This document shows, one piece after another, positions 32,920 through 41,114 of a stretch of 64,000 bases of DNA (position 1 is its first letter; every line of letters begins with the position of its first letter). Position numbers and translations under genes: made by a program. This stretch comes from Leifsonia virtsii (lineage in GTDB: Bacteria; Actinomycetota; Actinomycetes; Actinomycetales; Microbacteriaceae), in contig NZ_JAROCB010000001.1 in the NCBI RefSeq assembly GCF_030433675.1, positions 617,333 through 681,332 of the forward strand, read 5' to 3'. The notes under the pieces are model-generated. The model saw nothing but the letters and a program-made list of their open reading frames with translations, was not told the DNA's origin and did no database searches.

Positions 32920-33291
32920 TCAGGCGCTGTGCTTGTGCTCCGCCGTGCCGCGGCGGGCCCGCAGGTACTGCAGGCGCTCCTCCAGGAGCTCCTCCAGCTC
33001 GGCGCGGGTGCGGCGCTCCAGCAGCATGTCCCAGTGGCTGCGCGGCGTCTTGACGTCGGAGTGGTCGACCTCGACGGGCGTGTCGCCGACGAGTCGCAGG
33101 GCCTCCTGGCCGCAGTGCTTGCACTCCCAGCTGTCGGGGGCCTCGGCCTCGGCCGAGAACACGACCTCGGTCTCCTTGCCGCAGGTGGGGCAAAGGTAGG
33201 TGTAACGGGAACGCGGAGAGTAGACGACGCCTTCTTCGCTCTGTAAGCTCTGGGCGCCGAGTCTCATGCCGCGCAAGCTGCGATCTGCCAT
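32920..33291 (-). CDS. rbpA: RNA polymerase-binding protein RbpA
   Basis: Actinobacteria-specific factor that binds the group 1/2 sigma factor and the -10 region and stabilises the open complex. The 123-residue protein has the N-terminal tail MADRSLRGMRLGAQSLQSEEG and a zinc-ribbon-like core with CPTCGKE and CKHCGQEA pairs near residues 34 and 57. The basic linker and sigma-interaction domain (SHWDMLLERRTRAELEELLEERLQYLRARRG) form the C-terminus. The start at 33291 has GAGGAG a few bases upstream. A GGAA-N19-GTT promoter candidate sits about 42 bases upstream. Confidence 0.96.
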   Translation of the reverse strand: MADRSLRGMRLGAQSLQSEEGVVYSPRSRYTYLCPTCGKETEVVFSAEAEAPDSWECKHCGQEALRLVGDTPVEVDHSDVKTPRSHWDMLLERRTRAELEELLEERLQYLRARRGTAEHKHSA

Positions 33292-33332
33292 TGTGTGGTT
33301 CTCCTCTGTGCGCGCGAATCCTCACAGTTATA

Positions 33333-33359
33333 AACCGTCAAGCTGGGGATTCTCTTTCC
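33333..33359 (-). promoter_or_regulatory. Possible sigmaR/SigH-type promoter of rbpA
   Basis: On the minus strand GGAAA (33359-33355) is followed by 19 bases and GTT (33335-33333). The oxidative-stress sigma factors SigR/SigH of Actinobacteria recognise GGAAT-N18-20-GTT, and rbpA of Streptomyces is known to be under SigR control. A TATAAC sequence overlapping the GTT could act with the housekeeping factor. Confidence 0.4.
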
Positions 33360-33403
33360 GGACGGCCCGTTCTCCCAGTGGCCTCACAGAGTCCGGAGCG
33401 TGA

Positions 33404-34153
33404 TCAGCGGCGGCTCTTCACGAGCGCGGCGAGCAGATCGCAGCGGTCGGTGACGATGCCGTCCACCCCGAGATCCAGCAGTCGTGCCATGTCCTTCGGG
33501 TCGTTCACCGTCCAGACGTGCACCTCGGCCCCGGCGGCGTGGAAGCGCTCGACGGTGCGTCGCGTGACGATGCGCACGGGGCCCCGCCGCTCGGGGACCT
33601 GCACGGCGGCGAAACCGCTCAGAGAACGCCGGACCAGGGGAAGGACGCCGAGCTTCGCGCCGACGAGCGCCGGCGCGAACTCGGGGACGGCGGGGGAGGA
33701 GGCGACGCCGGGGAACGCGTCGGCGACGGCGCGGCGCCGGTCGGTCGCGAACGAGGTGATGAGCACCCGGTCCTGCGCCCGTGCGGTGCGGATGACCTCC
33801 ACGGCGGGCGCGGCGGCGCGCAGATCCTTCACGTCGATGTTGAACCGGGCCTCCGGGAACGCGTCGAGCGCCTCCGCGAGCGAGCAGAAGCCCTGGCCGT
33901 GGCCGAGCTCGATCCGGCGCAGCTCGGACATGGTGAGCTGCGAGACCTGCACCTCCCGCCCGGCGACCCGGCCGAGCCCGGGGTCGTGCGCGATCACGGC
34001 GACGCCGTCGGCGGAGACGTGGATGTCGGTCTCCAGATGCGTGGCGCCCGCCGACAGCGCACGGAGGAACGCCAGCAGGGTGTTCTCCGGCGCGTCGAGG
34101 GCGAGGCCGCGGTGCGCGATGATGCGCGGCCGCGGCCCGGCGAGGAAGGTCAC
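33404..34153 (-). CDS. Glycerophosphodiester phosphodiesterase
   Basis: Hydrolyses glycerophosphodiesters to glycerol 3-phosphate and an alcohol. The 249-residue protein has the TIM-barrel GDPD motifs: PRIIAHRGLALDAPENTLLAF near residue 10 (first catalytic His), HLETDIHVSADGVAVIAHDP near 40 (metal Glu/Asp and second His), and the late barrel strand EVHVWTVNDPKDMARLLDLGVDGIVTDR near 210. No signal peptide, so it acts in the cytoplasm. GTG 34153 overlaps the stop of the SPFH gene by four bases (GTGA), making it the last gene of the nfeD-SPFH-GDPD operon. Confidence 0.93.
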   Translation of the reverse strand: MTFLAGPRPRIIAHRGLALDAPENTLLAFLRALSAGATHLETDIHVSADGVAVIAHDPGLGRVAGREVQVSQLTMSELRRIELGHGQGFCSLAEALDAFPEARFNIDVKDLRAAAPAVEVIRTARAQDRVLITSFATDRRRAVADAFPGVASSPAVPEFAPALVGAKLGVLPLVRRSLSGFAAVQVPERRGPVRIVTRRTVERFHAAGAEVHVWTVNDPKDMARLLDLGVDGIVTDRCDLLAALVKSRR

Positions 34154-35145
34154 GGTGCGGGCGGAGGTGTGCCCGGCGTGCTCGCCGCCGCGGCGGCGCC
34201 CGGCGCTGACGCCTCCGGTGCCGCGGCCGCGGCGTCGCCGCGTGCGGCTCCCGACGGACCGAACGCCTGGCCGATGCCCTTCAGCGCTTCGGTGAGCTCG
34301 CTCGGGATGATCCAGAGCTTGTTCGAGGCGCCCTCCGCCAGCTTCGGCAGCGTCTGCAGGTACTGGTAGGCGAGCAGTAGGTTGTCCGGGTTGCCCTGGT
34401 GGATGGCGCCGAACACCGTGGTGATCGCCTGCGCCTCGCCCTCGGCGCGCAGCACCGCGGCCTTGGCGTCGCCCTCGGCGCGGAGGATGGCGGCCTGGCG
34501 CAGACCCTCCGCGTTGAGGATCTCGGACTGCTTCGTGCCCTCGGCCGTCAGGATCAGCGCGCGCCGGTCCCGCTCCGCACGCATCTGCTTCTCCATCGAG
34601 TCCTGGATGGACGTGGGCGGGTCGATCGCCTTGAGCTCGACCCGGGAGACGCGGATGCCCCACTTGCCGGTGGCTTCGTCGAGCACGAGGCGCAGCTGGC
34701 CGTTGATGTTGTCGCGGCTGGTGAGCGCCTCTTCGAGGTTGAGGCCGCCGACCACGTTGCGGAGCGTGGTGGTGGTCAGCTGCTCGACGGCGCCGAGGTA
34801 GTTGGCGATCTCGTAGGTCGCGGCGCGGGCGTCGGTGACCTGGAAGTAGACGACCGTGTCGATCGAGACGACCAGGTTGTCCTCCGTGATGACCGGCTGC
34901 GGCGGGAAGGACACCACCTGCTCGCGCATGTCGATCAGCGGCCGCACCTTGTCGATGAACGGCACGACGACGTTCAGACCCGGCATCAGCGTCTTGTGGT
35001 ACCGCCCCAGCCGCTCCACGACGCCGGCGCGGGCCTGCGGGATGATGCGGATCGCGCGGAACAGCGTGACCAGCACGAAGATCGCGATGATCAGGATGAT
35101 GATGCTGACCACGATGGTCACCACCAGCTGGGTGGCATCGGTCAC
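34150..35145 (-). CDS. SPFH/Band 7 membrane protein (stomatin-like)
   Basis: Membrane-microdomain scaffold of 331 residues. It has an N-terminal transmembrane helix (QLVVTIVVSIIILIIAIFVLVTLF). The SPFH/PHB domain follows (about 35-200: IIPQARAGVVERLGRYHKTLMPGLNVVVPFIDKV...), then a coiled-coil Ala/Glu-rich region with repeated AEGxxxAxxLRAEG units (about 205-250). The C-terminal tail is Ala/Pro-rich and disordered. GTG 35145 overlaps the nfeD stop (GTGA). The nfeD-SPFH pairing is the classic arrangement of bacterial slipins, where NfeD is the partner or protease of the scaffold. Confidence 0.93.
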   Translation of the reverse strand: MTDATQLVVTIVVSIIILIIAIFVLVTLFRAIRIIPQARAGVVERLGRYHKTLMPGLNVVVPFIDKVRPLIDMREQVVSFPPQPVITEDNLVVSIDTVVYFQVTDARAATYEIANYLGAVEQLTTTTLRNVVGGLNLEEALTSRDNINGQLRLVLDEATGKWGIRVSRVELKAIDPPTSIQDSMEKQMRAERDRRALILTAEGTKQSEILNAEGLRQAAILRAEGDAKAAVLRAEGEAQAITTVFGAIHQGNPDNLLLAYQYLQTLPKLAEGASNKLWIIPSELTEALKGIGQAFGPSGAARGDAAAAAPEASAPGAAAAASTPGTPPPAP

Positions 35146-35642
35146 GGGGCGATCCTTCCGGTGAGGCCGTCGGTCCCTGCGGAGACGGGGGCGGGGGTGA
35201 CGACGGCGGTGGCGCCGTCGATGGAGACGACGATGACGTGCTCGCCGGGCACGAGCTCGACGGGCGAGCCCTCCAGCGGGGCCAGGCGCGCGGTCCAGGT
35301 CTCGCCGACCTGCAGCTTCACGAGGCCCGCAGTGCGCGTGACCGTGGACACGACGACGCCGCCCATCCCGATCAGCCGGTCGACGTTGCTCTTGGCCGGG
35401 TCGCCGCCCTTCTTGAGGGCGTGCAGGAGCGGCGGCCGGATGAAGAAGATCAGCACGACCGAGAGCACGGCGGCGATGATCAGCTGCAGCCACCAGGGCG
35501 CGCCGAACAGGCCGGAGACCAGTCCGCCGAGGCTGCCGACCGCGATCATCAGGAAGACGAAGTCGAGCGTCAGCATCTCGATGATGACGAAGACCAGGAT
35601 GAGGACGAGCCAGACGATCCAGGCGAAGGACGTGATGTCCAT
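35142..35642 (-). CDS. NfeD-family membrane protein
   Basis: Short NfeD1b-type protein, 166 residues, without the ClpP-like protease domain of long NfeDs. Three or four helices fill residues 5-70 (IVWLVLILVFVIIEML; FVFLMIAVGSLGGLVSGLFG; WLQLIIAAVLSVVLIFFI). A cytoplasmic OB fold of about 70 residues follows (RLIGMGGVVVSTVTRTAGLVKLQVGETW). It is the first gene of the operon with the SPFH and GDPD genes, and it diverges from the SDR gene. Confidence 0.92.
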   Translation of the reverse strand: MDITSFAWIVWLVLILVFVIIEMLTLDFVFLMIAVGSLGGLVSGLFGAPWWLQLIIAAVLSVVLIFFIRPPLLHALKKGGDPAKSNVDRLIGMGGVVVSTVTRTAGLVKLQVGETWTARLAPLEGSPVELVPGEHVIVVSIDGATAVVTPAPVSAGTDGLTGRIAP

Positions 35643-35710
35643 GACGTCCCCCTTTCACTGCTTGCTACGAACGTACCAGCACCGGCCGACGCCGCGTCGG
35701 ACCCACTTGG

Positions 35711-35716
35711 TAGTCT
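35711..35716 (+). promoter_or_regulatory. -10 element of the SDR-peptidase operon
   Basis: TAGTCT about 33 bases before GTG 35750, leaving a leader that carries AGGAG at about 35740-35744. Confidence 0.4.
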
Positions 35717-35749
35717 CAGGTGCAGGACATCGACGCTTCAGGAGTATTC

Positions 35750-36541
35750 GTGGCAAACCCTCTCTCACCCGGCTCGCTGACGGGCAAGCGCGCCCTGGTC
35801 ACCGGCTCGTCGCGCGGCATCGGCGCCGACACGGCCCAGTACCTCGCCGAGGCCGGCGCCCGCGTGGTGATCAACTACCGCAACAAGGAGGCGCGCGCGC
35901 AGAAACTCGTCGACGGCATCGTCGCCGCGGGCGGCGAGGCCCTCGCGGTGGGCGCCGACCTGACCGACGCGGAGTCCGTTGCGGCCATGTTCCGGACGGT
36001 GCAGGGCGCGTGGGGCGGCCTCGACATCCTGGTGCTCAACGCCTCCGGCGGCATGGAGTCCGGCATGGCGGAGGACTACGCCATGCATCTCAACCGCGAC
36101 GCGCAGCTGAACACGCTCACGGCGGCGCTCCCGCTCCTCGGCGAGGGCTCGCGGGTCGTGTTCGTCACGAGCCACCAGGCGCACTTCATCCGCACCACGC
36201 CGACGATGCCCGAATACGAGGCCGTGGCGTTGAGCAAGCGGGCGGGCGAGGACGCGCTGCGCGCCCTCCTGCCGCAGCTCGCGGAGAAGGGCGTGGAGTT
36301 CGTGGTGGTCTCCGGGGACATGATCGAGGGCACCATCACCGCCACGCTGCTGAACCGCCTCAACCCGGGCGCCATCGACGCGCGCAAGGAGGCGGCCGGC
36401 CGCCTGTACAACGTGAGCGAGTTCGCGGCCGAGGTCGCGGCGGCGGCCGTCGACCCGGTCCCGGCCGACCACACGCGCCTCGTCGGCGACGTGTCCAGCT
36501 TCACGCCGATCGCCGACTCGGACGCCGAGATCGCGGAATGA
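35750..36541 (+). CDS. Short-chain dehydrogenase/reductase
   Basis: NAD(P)-dependent oxidoreductase of 263 residues with the Rossmann motif ALVTGSSRGIGADTAQYL near residue 15 and the NAS-type motif ILVLNASGGMES near 95. The catalytic Ser is in VVFVTSHQAHF near 142. The active-site Tyr/Lys pair appears in EYEAVALSKRAGED near 160, spaced Y-x6-K rather than the usual Y-x3-K. The substrate is unknown. The GTG start has an AGGAG site. Its last bases overlap the S9 peptidase start (ATGA). Confidence 0.88.
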   Translation: MANPLSPGSLTGKRALVTGSSRGIGADTAQYLAEAGARVVINYRNKEARAQKLVDGIVAAGGEALAVGADLTDAESVAAMFRTVQGAWGGLDILVLNASGGMESGMAEDYAMHLNRDAQLNTLTAALPLLGEGSRVVFVTSHQAHFIRTTPTMPEYEAVALSKRAGEDALRALLPQLAEKGVEFVVVSGDMIEGTITATLLNRLNPGAIDARKEAAGRLYNVSEFAAEVAAAAVDPVPADHTRLVGDVSSFTPIADSDAEIAE

Positions 36542-38532
36542 AGCCGGCCGACCTGGACCTGCTCGTCGGCGTCTCGACGCCGGCCGTCCACCCCGGAGGC
36601 GGCCGCGCCGTCGTGTCGGTCACGCATCCGTCGCTCTCGGCCGACGCCACCGTCGGCCAGCTGTGGACGATCCCGCTGACCGGCCACGCCGCCCCGAAGC
36701 TGCTCACGCGCGGCTTCCGCGACACGGCGCCCGCGTTCTCGCCCGACGGCCGGCTGCTCGCCTTCCTCCGGGCGGAGCCGAAACGCCCGCCGCAGCTCCA
36801 CGTCGTGGACGCGGCCGGGGGAGAGCCCGTCGCCGTCACCGACCGCAAGCTCGGCGTGTCCGAGTTCGCCTGGGCGCCCGACGGCCGAACGCTCGCCTTC
36901 GTCAGCCTCGTGCCTGAACAGGGCCGGTACGGGACGGTCGAGGGGATCGATCCGAACGGGGAGCCCGCGCGCCGCATCGACACGCTGAAATATCAGGCGA
37001 ACGGCCTCGGTTACATCAACGACCGGCGCGCACACGTCTTCACCGTCGCCGTGCCCGACGTCTGGTCCGCTCCGACGCCGGCACCGGTGCCGCATCCACA
37101 TGGCTTGAGCGACCCGGCGCCCGCTGTGGCCGAGCCGCGGCAGCTGACCGACGGGTCGTTCGACGACGGGTCGATCTCGTTCTCGCCGGACGGCACGCGG
37201 ATCGCCTTCGTGTCGGCCCGGCACGAAGGCCGCGACCACGACCTGCGCTCGAACGTGTTCGTCGTGCCGGTCGACGGCGGCGAGCCGCGCGATCTGACCG
37301 GCGCCCACGGGTCGTACAGCATCGTGGAGGCCCGGTTCGGTGACGGCGGTGCGCTGTTCTTCACCGCACAGGACGTGGGGGAGAGCGGCCGCGACTTCGT
37401 CGCCCGCAACGCCGCACTGTACGTGATCGACGCCGAGGGCGACGCACCGCGCCGACTCACCGACCCGGAGACCGTCGACTTCACCGAGTCCGCGATCACG
37501 CCGCACGGCGACGACGCGGTGCTCCTGCAGGACCGCAGCCGCGGCGCGCTGGTGCTCACGCGGATCGACGCGGCGGGGGAGAGCCGGCGGCTCACCGACG
37601 CCACGACCGTCGTCGGCGGCGCCGGCGTCGCAGGCGAGACCATCGTCGTGAGTTTCGCGGACGCCCGCACAGCGGGCGACGTCGCACTGGTCGACGGCGA
37701 CGGGCTGCGCAGGCTCACCGATCTCTCGGCGCCGCTGCGCGCCCACGGGATCGTGGAGCCGAGCGAGCTGACCGTGACCGGACGCGACGGCTACCCGGTG
37801 CACGGCTGGGTGCTGGTGCCGGAGGGCGAGGGGCCGCATCCCGTGCTCCTCAACATCCACGGCGGCCCGTTCGCCTCGTACACCGGCGCGCTCTTCGACG
37901 AGGCGCAGGTCTACGTCGCGGCAGGGTACGCGGTCGTCATGTCCAATCCGCGCGGCTCGGCCGGGTACGGCCAGGAGCACGGGCGGGTCATCCGGCAGCG
38001 GATGGGCACCGTCGACCTCACCGACGTGCTCGACTTCCTCGACGGCGCCATCGCGCAGACCCCGGGACTCGAGGCCGACCGGGTCGGCATCATGGGCGGG
38101 TCGTACGGCGGCTACCTGACCGCGTGGACGATCGCGCACGACCACCGGTTCGCCGCGGCCATCGTCGAGCGCGGCTTCCTCGACCCCGACGCCTTCGTCG
38201 GGACGAGCGACATCGGCAGCTTCTTCGGCGACGAGTACACCGGTACCGACCCGGAACTGATGCGGTCGCAGAGCCCGCAGGCTGTGGTCGACCAGGTGCG
38301 CACGCCGACACTCGTGCTGCACTCGTCGGCCGACCTGCGCTGCCCGCTCGGCCAGGCCGAGCGCTACTACGCGGCGCTCAAGCGGCGCGGCGTCGAGACC
38401 GAGCTGGTGATCTTCCCGGGCGAGGACCACGAGCTGAGTCGCAGCGGGCGGCCGCGGCACCGGCAGGAGCGGTTCGACATCATCCTGGACTGGTGGGCCC
38501 GCCACCTGCCGAGTGCGGCGAACCACCGCTGA
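36538..38532 (+). CDS. S9-family serine peptidase (acylaminoacyl-peptidase/prolyl oligopeptidase type)
   Basis: Cytoplasmic oligopeptidase of 664 residues. The N-terminal 400 residues form a beta-propeller with repeated blocks such as PAFSPDGRLLAFLR, FAWAPDGRTLAFVS and ISFSPDGTRIAFVS. The alpha/beta hydrolase domain holds the triad Ser522 (IMGGSYGGYLT), Asp599 (LHSSADLRCPL) and His631 (PGEDHELSR). HGGPFASYTG near 440 forms the oxyanion region. No signal peptide. It is translationally coupled to the SDR gene; what the pair does together is not known. Confidence 0.93.
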   Translation: MKPADLDLLVGVSTPAVHPGGGRAVVSVTHPSLSADATVGQLWTIPLTGHAAPKLLTRGFRDTAPAFSPDGRLLAFLRAEPKRPPQLHVVDAAGGEPVAVTDRKLGVSEFAWAPDGRTLAFVSLVPEQGRYGTVEGIDPNGEPARRIDTLKYQANGLGYINDRRAHVFTVAVPDVWSAPTPAPVPHPHGLSDPAPAVAEPRQLTDGSFDDGSISFSPDGTRIAFVSARHEGRDHDLRSNVFVVPVDGGEPRDLTGAHGSYSIVEARFGDGGALFFTAQDVGESGRDFVARNAALYVIDAEGDAPRRLTDPETVDFTESAITPHGDDAVLLQDRSRGALVLTRIDAAGESRRLTDATTVVGGAGVAGETIVVSFADARTAGDVALVDGDGLRRLTDLSAPLRAHGIVEPSELTVTGRDGYPVHGWVLVPEGEGPHPVLLNIHGGPFASYTGALFDEAQVYVAAGYAVVMSNPRGSAGYGQEHGRVIRQRMGTVDLTDVLDFLDGAIAQTPGLEADRVGIMGGSYGGYLTAWTIAHDHRFAAAIVERGFLDPDAFVGTSDIGSFFGDEYTGTDPELMRSQSPQAVVDQVRTPTLVLHSSADLRCPLGQAERYYAALKRRGVETELVIFPGEDHELSRSGRPRHRQERFDIILDWWARHLPSAANHR

Positions 38533-38554
38533 GCCCCGGCACGCGACGACGTAC

Positions 38555-38588
38555 GACGGCCCCGTTCGAGCGATCGAACGGGGCCGTC
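38555..38588. terminator. Bidirectional terminator between the S9 peptidase and DUF308 genes
   Basis: Perfect 15-base stem GACGGCCCCGTTCGA / TCGAACGGGGCCGTC around the loop GCGA, placed between two convergent genes. Confidence 0.8.
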
Positions 38589-38607
38589 GGCGTCGGGGGG
38601 AGAGGCG

Positions 38608-39249
38608 CTATGCCACGCGCGGCTCGGCGGTCGTGGAGCCCATCTCCTTGAGCGCCTCGCGGCCGAACGTGAACGCGCGGACGATCCCGATGATGCCGAG
38701 CACGATCAGCGCGATCGCCGCGAACAGCAGCAGGAACGCCGCCGACGAGACCGGCAGGACCAGCACGACGATCCCGGCGAGGATGCTCAGGATGCCGAAC
38801 GCGATCGACCATCCGGCCGATCCGGAGCGCCCGGCCTCGGCGAGGGCCATCACGCCCTCGATGATCCAGCCGACGCCGATGAAGGCGACCGTGAAGATCA
38901 CGAGAGCGATCGCCGCGGTGGTGACGTTCTTCAGCGCCACGATGCCCACGAAGATCAGCAGGACGCCGAGGATGATGTTGAGCGCCCGCGCGCCGCCGCG
39001 CATCCCGCGGCTGAAGATGCCGACGCCGAGACGCAGCACACCGGCGACGAGGAAGTAGATCCCCAGGAAGATGGCCAGCACCGCGATGGTCTTCTCGGGC
39101 CACACCAGCAGGATGATGCCGAGGATGACGCCGATGGCGCCGCTGATGCCGAGCGCCGTGCGGATCGCGTTGATCGCGGACCGCGTCATCTGGCGGGCAT
39201 CCATGGAGAACTCGTGGAACATCGGGTCGGTCGGATCGTTCAGGCTCAT
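38608..39249 (-). CDS. HdeD-like DUF308 membrane protein
   Basis: A 213-residue integral membrane protein with six predicted helices in two repeats of three (IGVILGIILLVWPEKTIAVLAIFLGIYFLVAGVLRL; ...IILGVLLIFVGIVALKNV; WSIAFGILSILAGIVVLVLPVSSAAFLLLFAAIALIVLGIIGIVRAFTFG). This is the DUF308/HdeD pattern; HdeD of E. coli is linked with acid resistance, but the actinobacterial members are uncharacterised. The ATG at 39249 begins MSLNDPTDPMFHEFSM. The upstream 188 bases before the ATP-grasp gene hold no other gene. Confidence 0.88.
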   Translation of the reverse strand: MSLNDPTDPMFHEFSMDARQMTRSAINAIRTALGISGAIGVILGIILLVWPEKTIAVLAIFLGIYFLVAGVLRLGVGIFSRGMRGGARALNIILGVLLIFVGIVALKNVTTAAIALVIFTVAFIGVGWIIEGVMALAEAGRSGSAGWSIAFGILSILAGIVVLVLPVSSAAFLLLFAAIALIVLGIIGIVRAFTFGREALKEMGSTTAEPRVA

Positions 39250-39425
39250 CGCTGCATCATCCCTTCGAGGTGCGCCCGCCGTGATGGCGTCGTCGAGGCC
39301 GACATTAGCGCCCCGCGGCAGGCGTTGTCAGGAGGTGATCGGCGCGGCACGCCCGGTGGCGAGCGCGTGCGCGGTCGGCGTCACACCCGCAACAGGTTCG
39401 AAACGCGGGCGAAACGAGGCGTGGA

Positions 39426-39431
39426 TAGCGT
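39426..39431 (+). promoter_or_regulatory. Leaderless -10 element of the ATP-grasp operon
   Basis: TAGCGT, 6 bases, then ATG 39438. Confidence 0.5.
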
Positions 39432-39437
39432 CGGCGC

Positions 39438-41114
39438 ATGGGCGAGTTGTTCGACGGGTACGCCTACCCCGCAGCGGCCAGGCGACGCGGCCGCGGCGCG
39501 CCCTTCGACGAGATGTTCGCCGTGGCCCCCGGCACCGCCCACGGCAGGTCGGCGTACCGGGAGCTGTTCGCGGCGCTGGCGTCGATGACGCAGAAGGAGC
39601 TGCGCGGACGGATGGAGTCGCTCGCGAGCTCGTACCTGGCGCAGGGCGTCACGTTCGACTTCGCCGGCGAGGAGCGGCCGTTCCCGCTCGACGTGGTCCC
39701 GCGGGTGATCGAGCAGCCGGAGTGGTCGCGGCTGGAGCGGGGGATCCAGCAGCGCGTGCGCGTACTGGAGGCTTTCCTGAGCGACGTGTACGGCGACCAG
39801 AACGCGGTGCGGGACGGCGTGGTGCCCGCGGGACTCATCACCTCCTCGGCGCATTTCCACCGCGCGGCGGCCGGGATCACGAGCCCGAACGGGGTGCGCA
39901 TCCAGGTCTCCGGCATCGACCTCATCCGCGACGGGAACGGCGAGTGGCGGGTGTTGGAGGACAACGTCCGCGTGCCGAGCGGCGTCAGCTATGTCATCTC
40001 CAACCGCCGGGTGATGGCGCAGACCCTTCCCGAGCTGTTCGCGTCGATGCGGGTGCGGCCGGTGGGGGACTACCCGCACAAGCTGCTGCAGGCGCTGCGC
40101 GCCAGTGCGCCGGGCGGGATGAGCGACCCGAACGTGGTGGTGCTCACGCCGGGCATCTACAACTCGGCGTACTTCGAGCACACCCTGCTCGCCCGGCTGA
40201 TGGGGCTGGAGCTCGTCGAGGGCAGGGACCTGTTCTGCACCGGTGGCTACGTCTACACGCGCACCACGTCGGGGCCGCAGCGCGTGGACGTCATCTACCG
40301 GCGGATCGACGACGACTTCATCGACCCGCTCCAGTTCCGGGTCGACTCGGTGCTCGGCACGCCGGGCCTCATGCTGGCGGCACGGCTGGGCAACGTCACC
40401 ATCGCCAACGCGGTCGGCAACGGCGTCGCCGATGACAAGCTGGTGTACACGTACATCCCGGACCTCATCCGCTACTACCTGGCGGAGGTGCCGCTGCTGC
40501 CGAACGTGGACACGTGGCGGCTCGAGGATCCGGACGCCCTGGCCGAGGTGCTCGACCGACTCGACGAACTCGTGGTGAAGCCGGTGGACGGATCGGGCGG
40601 CAAGGGCCTGGTGATCGGCCCGGACGCCTCCCGCAAGCAGCTGAACGAGCTGCGGGCCCGACTCATCGCCGACCCGCGAGGCTGGATCGCGCAGCCTGTG
40701 GTGCAGCTGTCGACCATCCCGACCCTGGTGGAGGACGGCATGCGCCCGCGCCACGTGGACCTCCGGCCGTTCGCGGTGAACGACGGACGCGACGTGTGGG
40801 TGCTTCCGGGCGGCCTGACGCGGGTCGCACTCGGGGAGGGGCAGCTCGTCGTCAACAGCAGCCAGGGCGGCGGGTCGAAGGACACCTGGGTGATCGGCGC
40901 CGCCGATGCGCCCGACGCGCGACGCCACGGCTCGGAGGACGCGACAGTCGAACCGGGCGTCGCCCGCGTCGCCGGGCTGGTCGCCGACCAGGCCGCTCCG
41001 CACGTGGGGACGCACCTGCAGGACCACTCCGCCGAGGATGCGCCGCGCAGCGACCAGCAGCAGCAGCAGCAGCAACAGTCCGGCCGGGCCGGGGAGCGGG
41101 GGTCGCCGTGCTGA
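39438..41114 (+). CDS. Circularly permuted type 2 ATP-grasp protein
   Basis: Predicted peptide or amide ligase of 558 residues (formerly DUF404/DUF407). Family motifs include FPLDVVPRVIEQPEWSRLERGIQQR near residue 75, the acidic ATP/Mg strand EWRVLEDNVRVPSGVSYVISNR near 170, YRRIDDDFIDPLQF near 285, and the glycine loop VVKPVDGSGGKGLVIGP near 378. The final EDNxR-like ligands are not assigned. After the fold the last 60 residues are a disordered tail with a run of eight Gln. The gene overlaps the alpha-E gene by 7 bases. With that gene and the transglutaminase it forms a conserved operon predicted to make or attach small peptides; the product is unknown. Confidence 0.93.
   Translation: MGELFDGYAYPAAARRRGRGAPFDEMFAVAPGTAHGRSAYRELFAALASMTQKELRGRMESLASSYLAQGVTFDFAGEERPFPLDVVPRVIEQPEWSRLERGIQQRVRVLEAFLSDVYGDQNAVRDGVVPAGLITSSAHFHRAAAGITSPNGVRIQVSGIDLIRDGNGEWRVLEDNVRVPSGVSYVISNRRVMAQTLPELFASMRVRPVGDYPHKLLQALRASAPGGMSDPNVVVLTPGIYNSAYFEHTLLARLMGLELVEGRDLFCTGGYVYTRTTSGPQRVDVIYRRIDDDFIDPLQFRVDSVLGTPGLMLAARLGNVTIANAVGNGVADDKLVYTYIPDLIRYYLAEVPLLPNVDTWRLEDPDALAEVLDRLDELVVKPVDGSGGKGLVIGPDASRKQLNELRARLIADPRGWIAQPVVQLSTIPTLVEDGMRPRHVDLRPFAVNDGRDVWVLPGGLTRVALGEGQLVVNSSQGGGSKDTWVIGAADAPDARRHGSEDATVEPGVARVAGLVADQAAPHVGTHLQDHSAEDAPRSDQQQQQQQQSGRAGERGSPC
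41055..41078 (+). repeat. CAG trinucleotide tract encoding Gln8
   Basis: Six CAG codons, one CAA and one CAG in frame near codons 540-547 of the ATP-grasp gene. Such tracts can change length by slippage. Confidence 0.95.

Noticed and set aside
38564-38579. GTTCGA-N4-TCGAAC sequence that looks like an SOS box
   Set aside because: The half-sites are in the inverted order compared with TCGAAC-N4-GTTCGA, and it is simply the top of the perfect terminator stem between two convergent genes.
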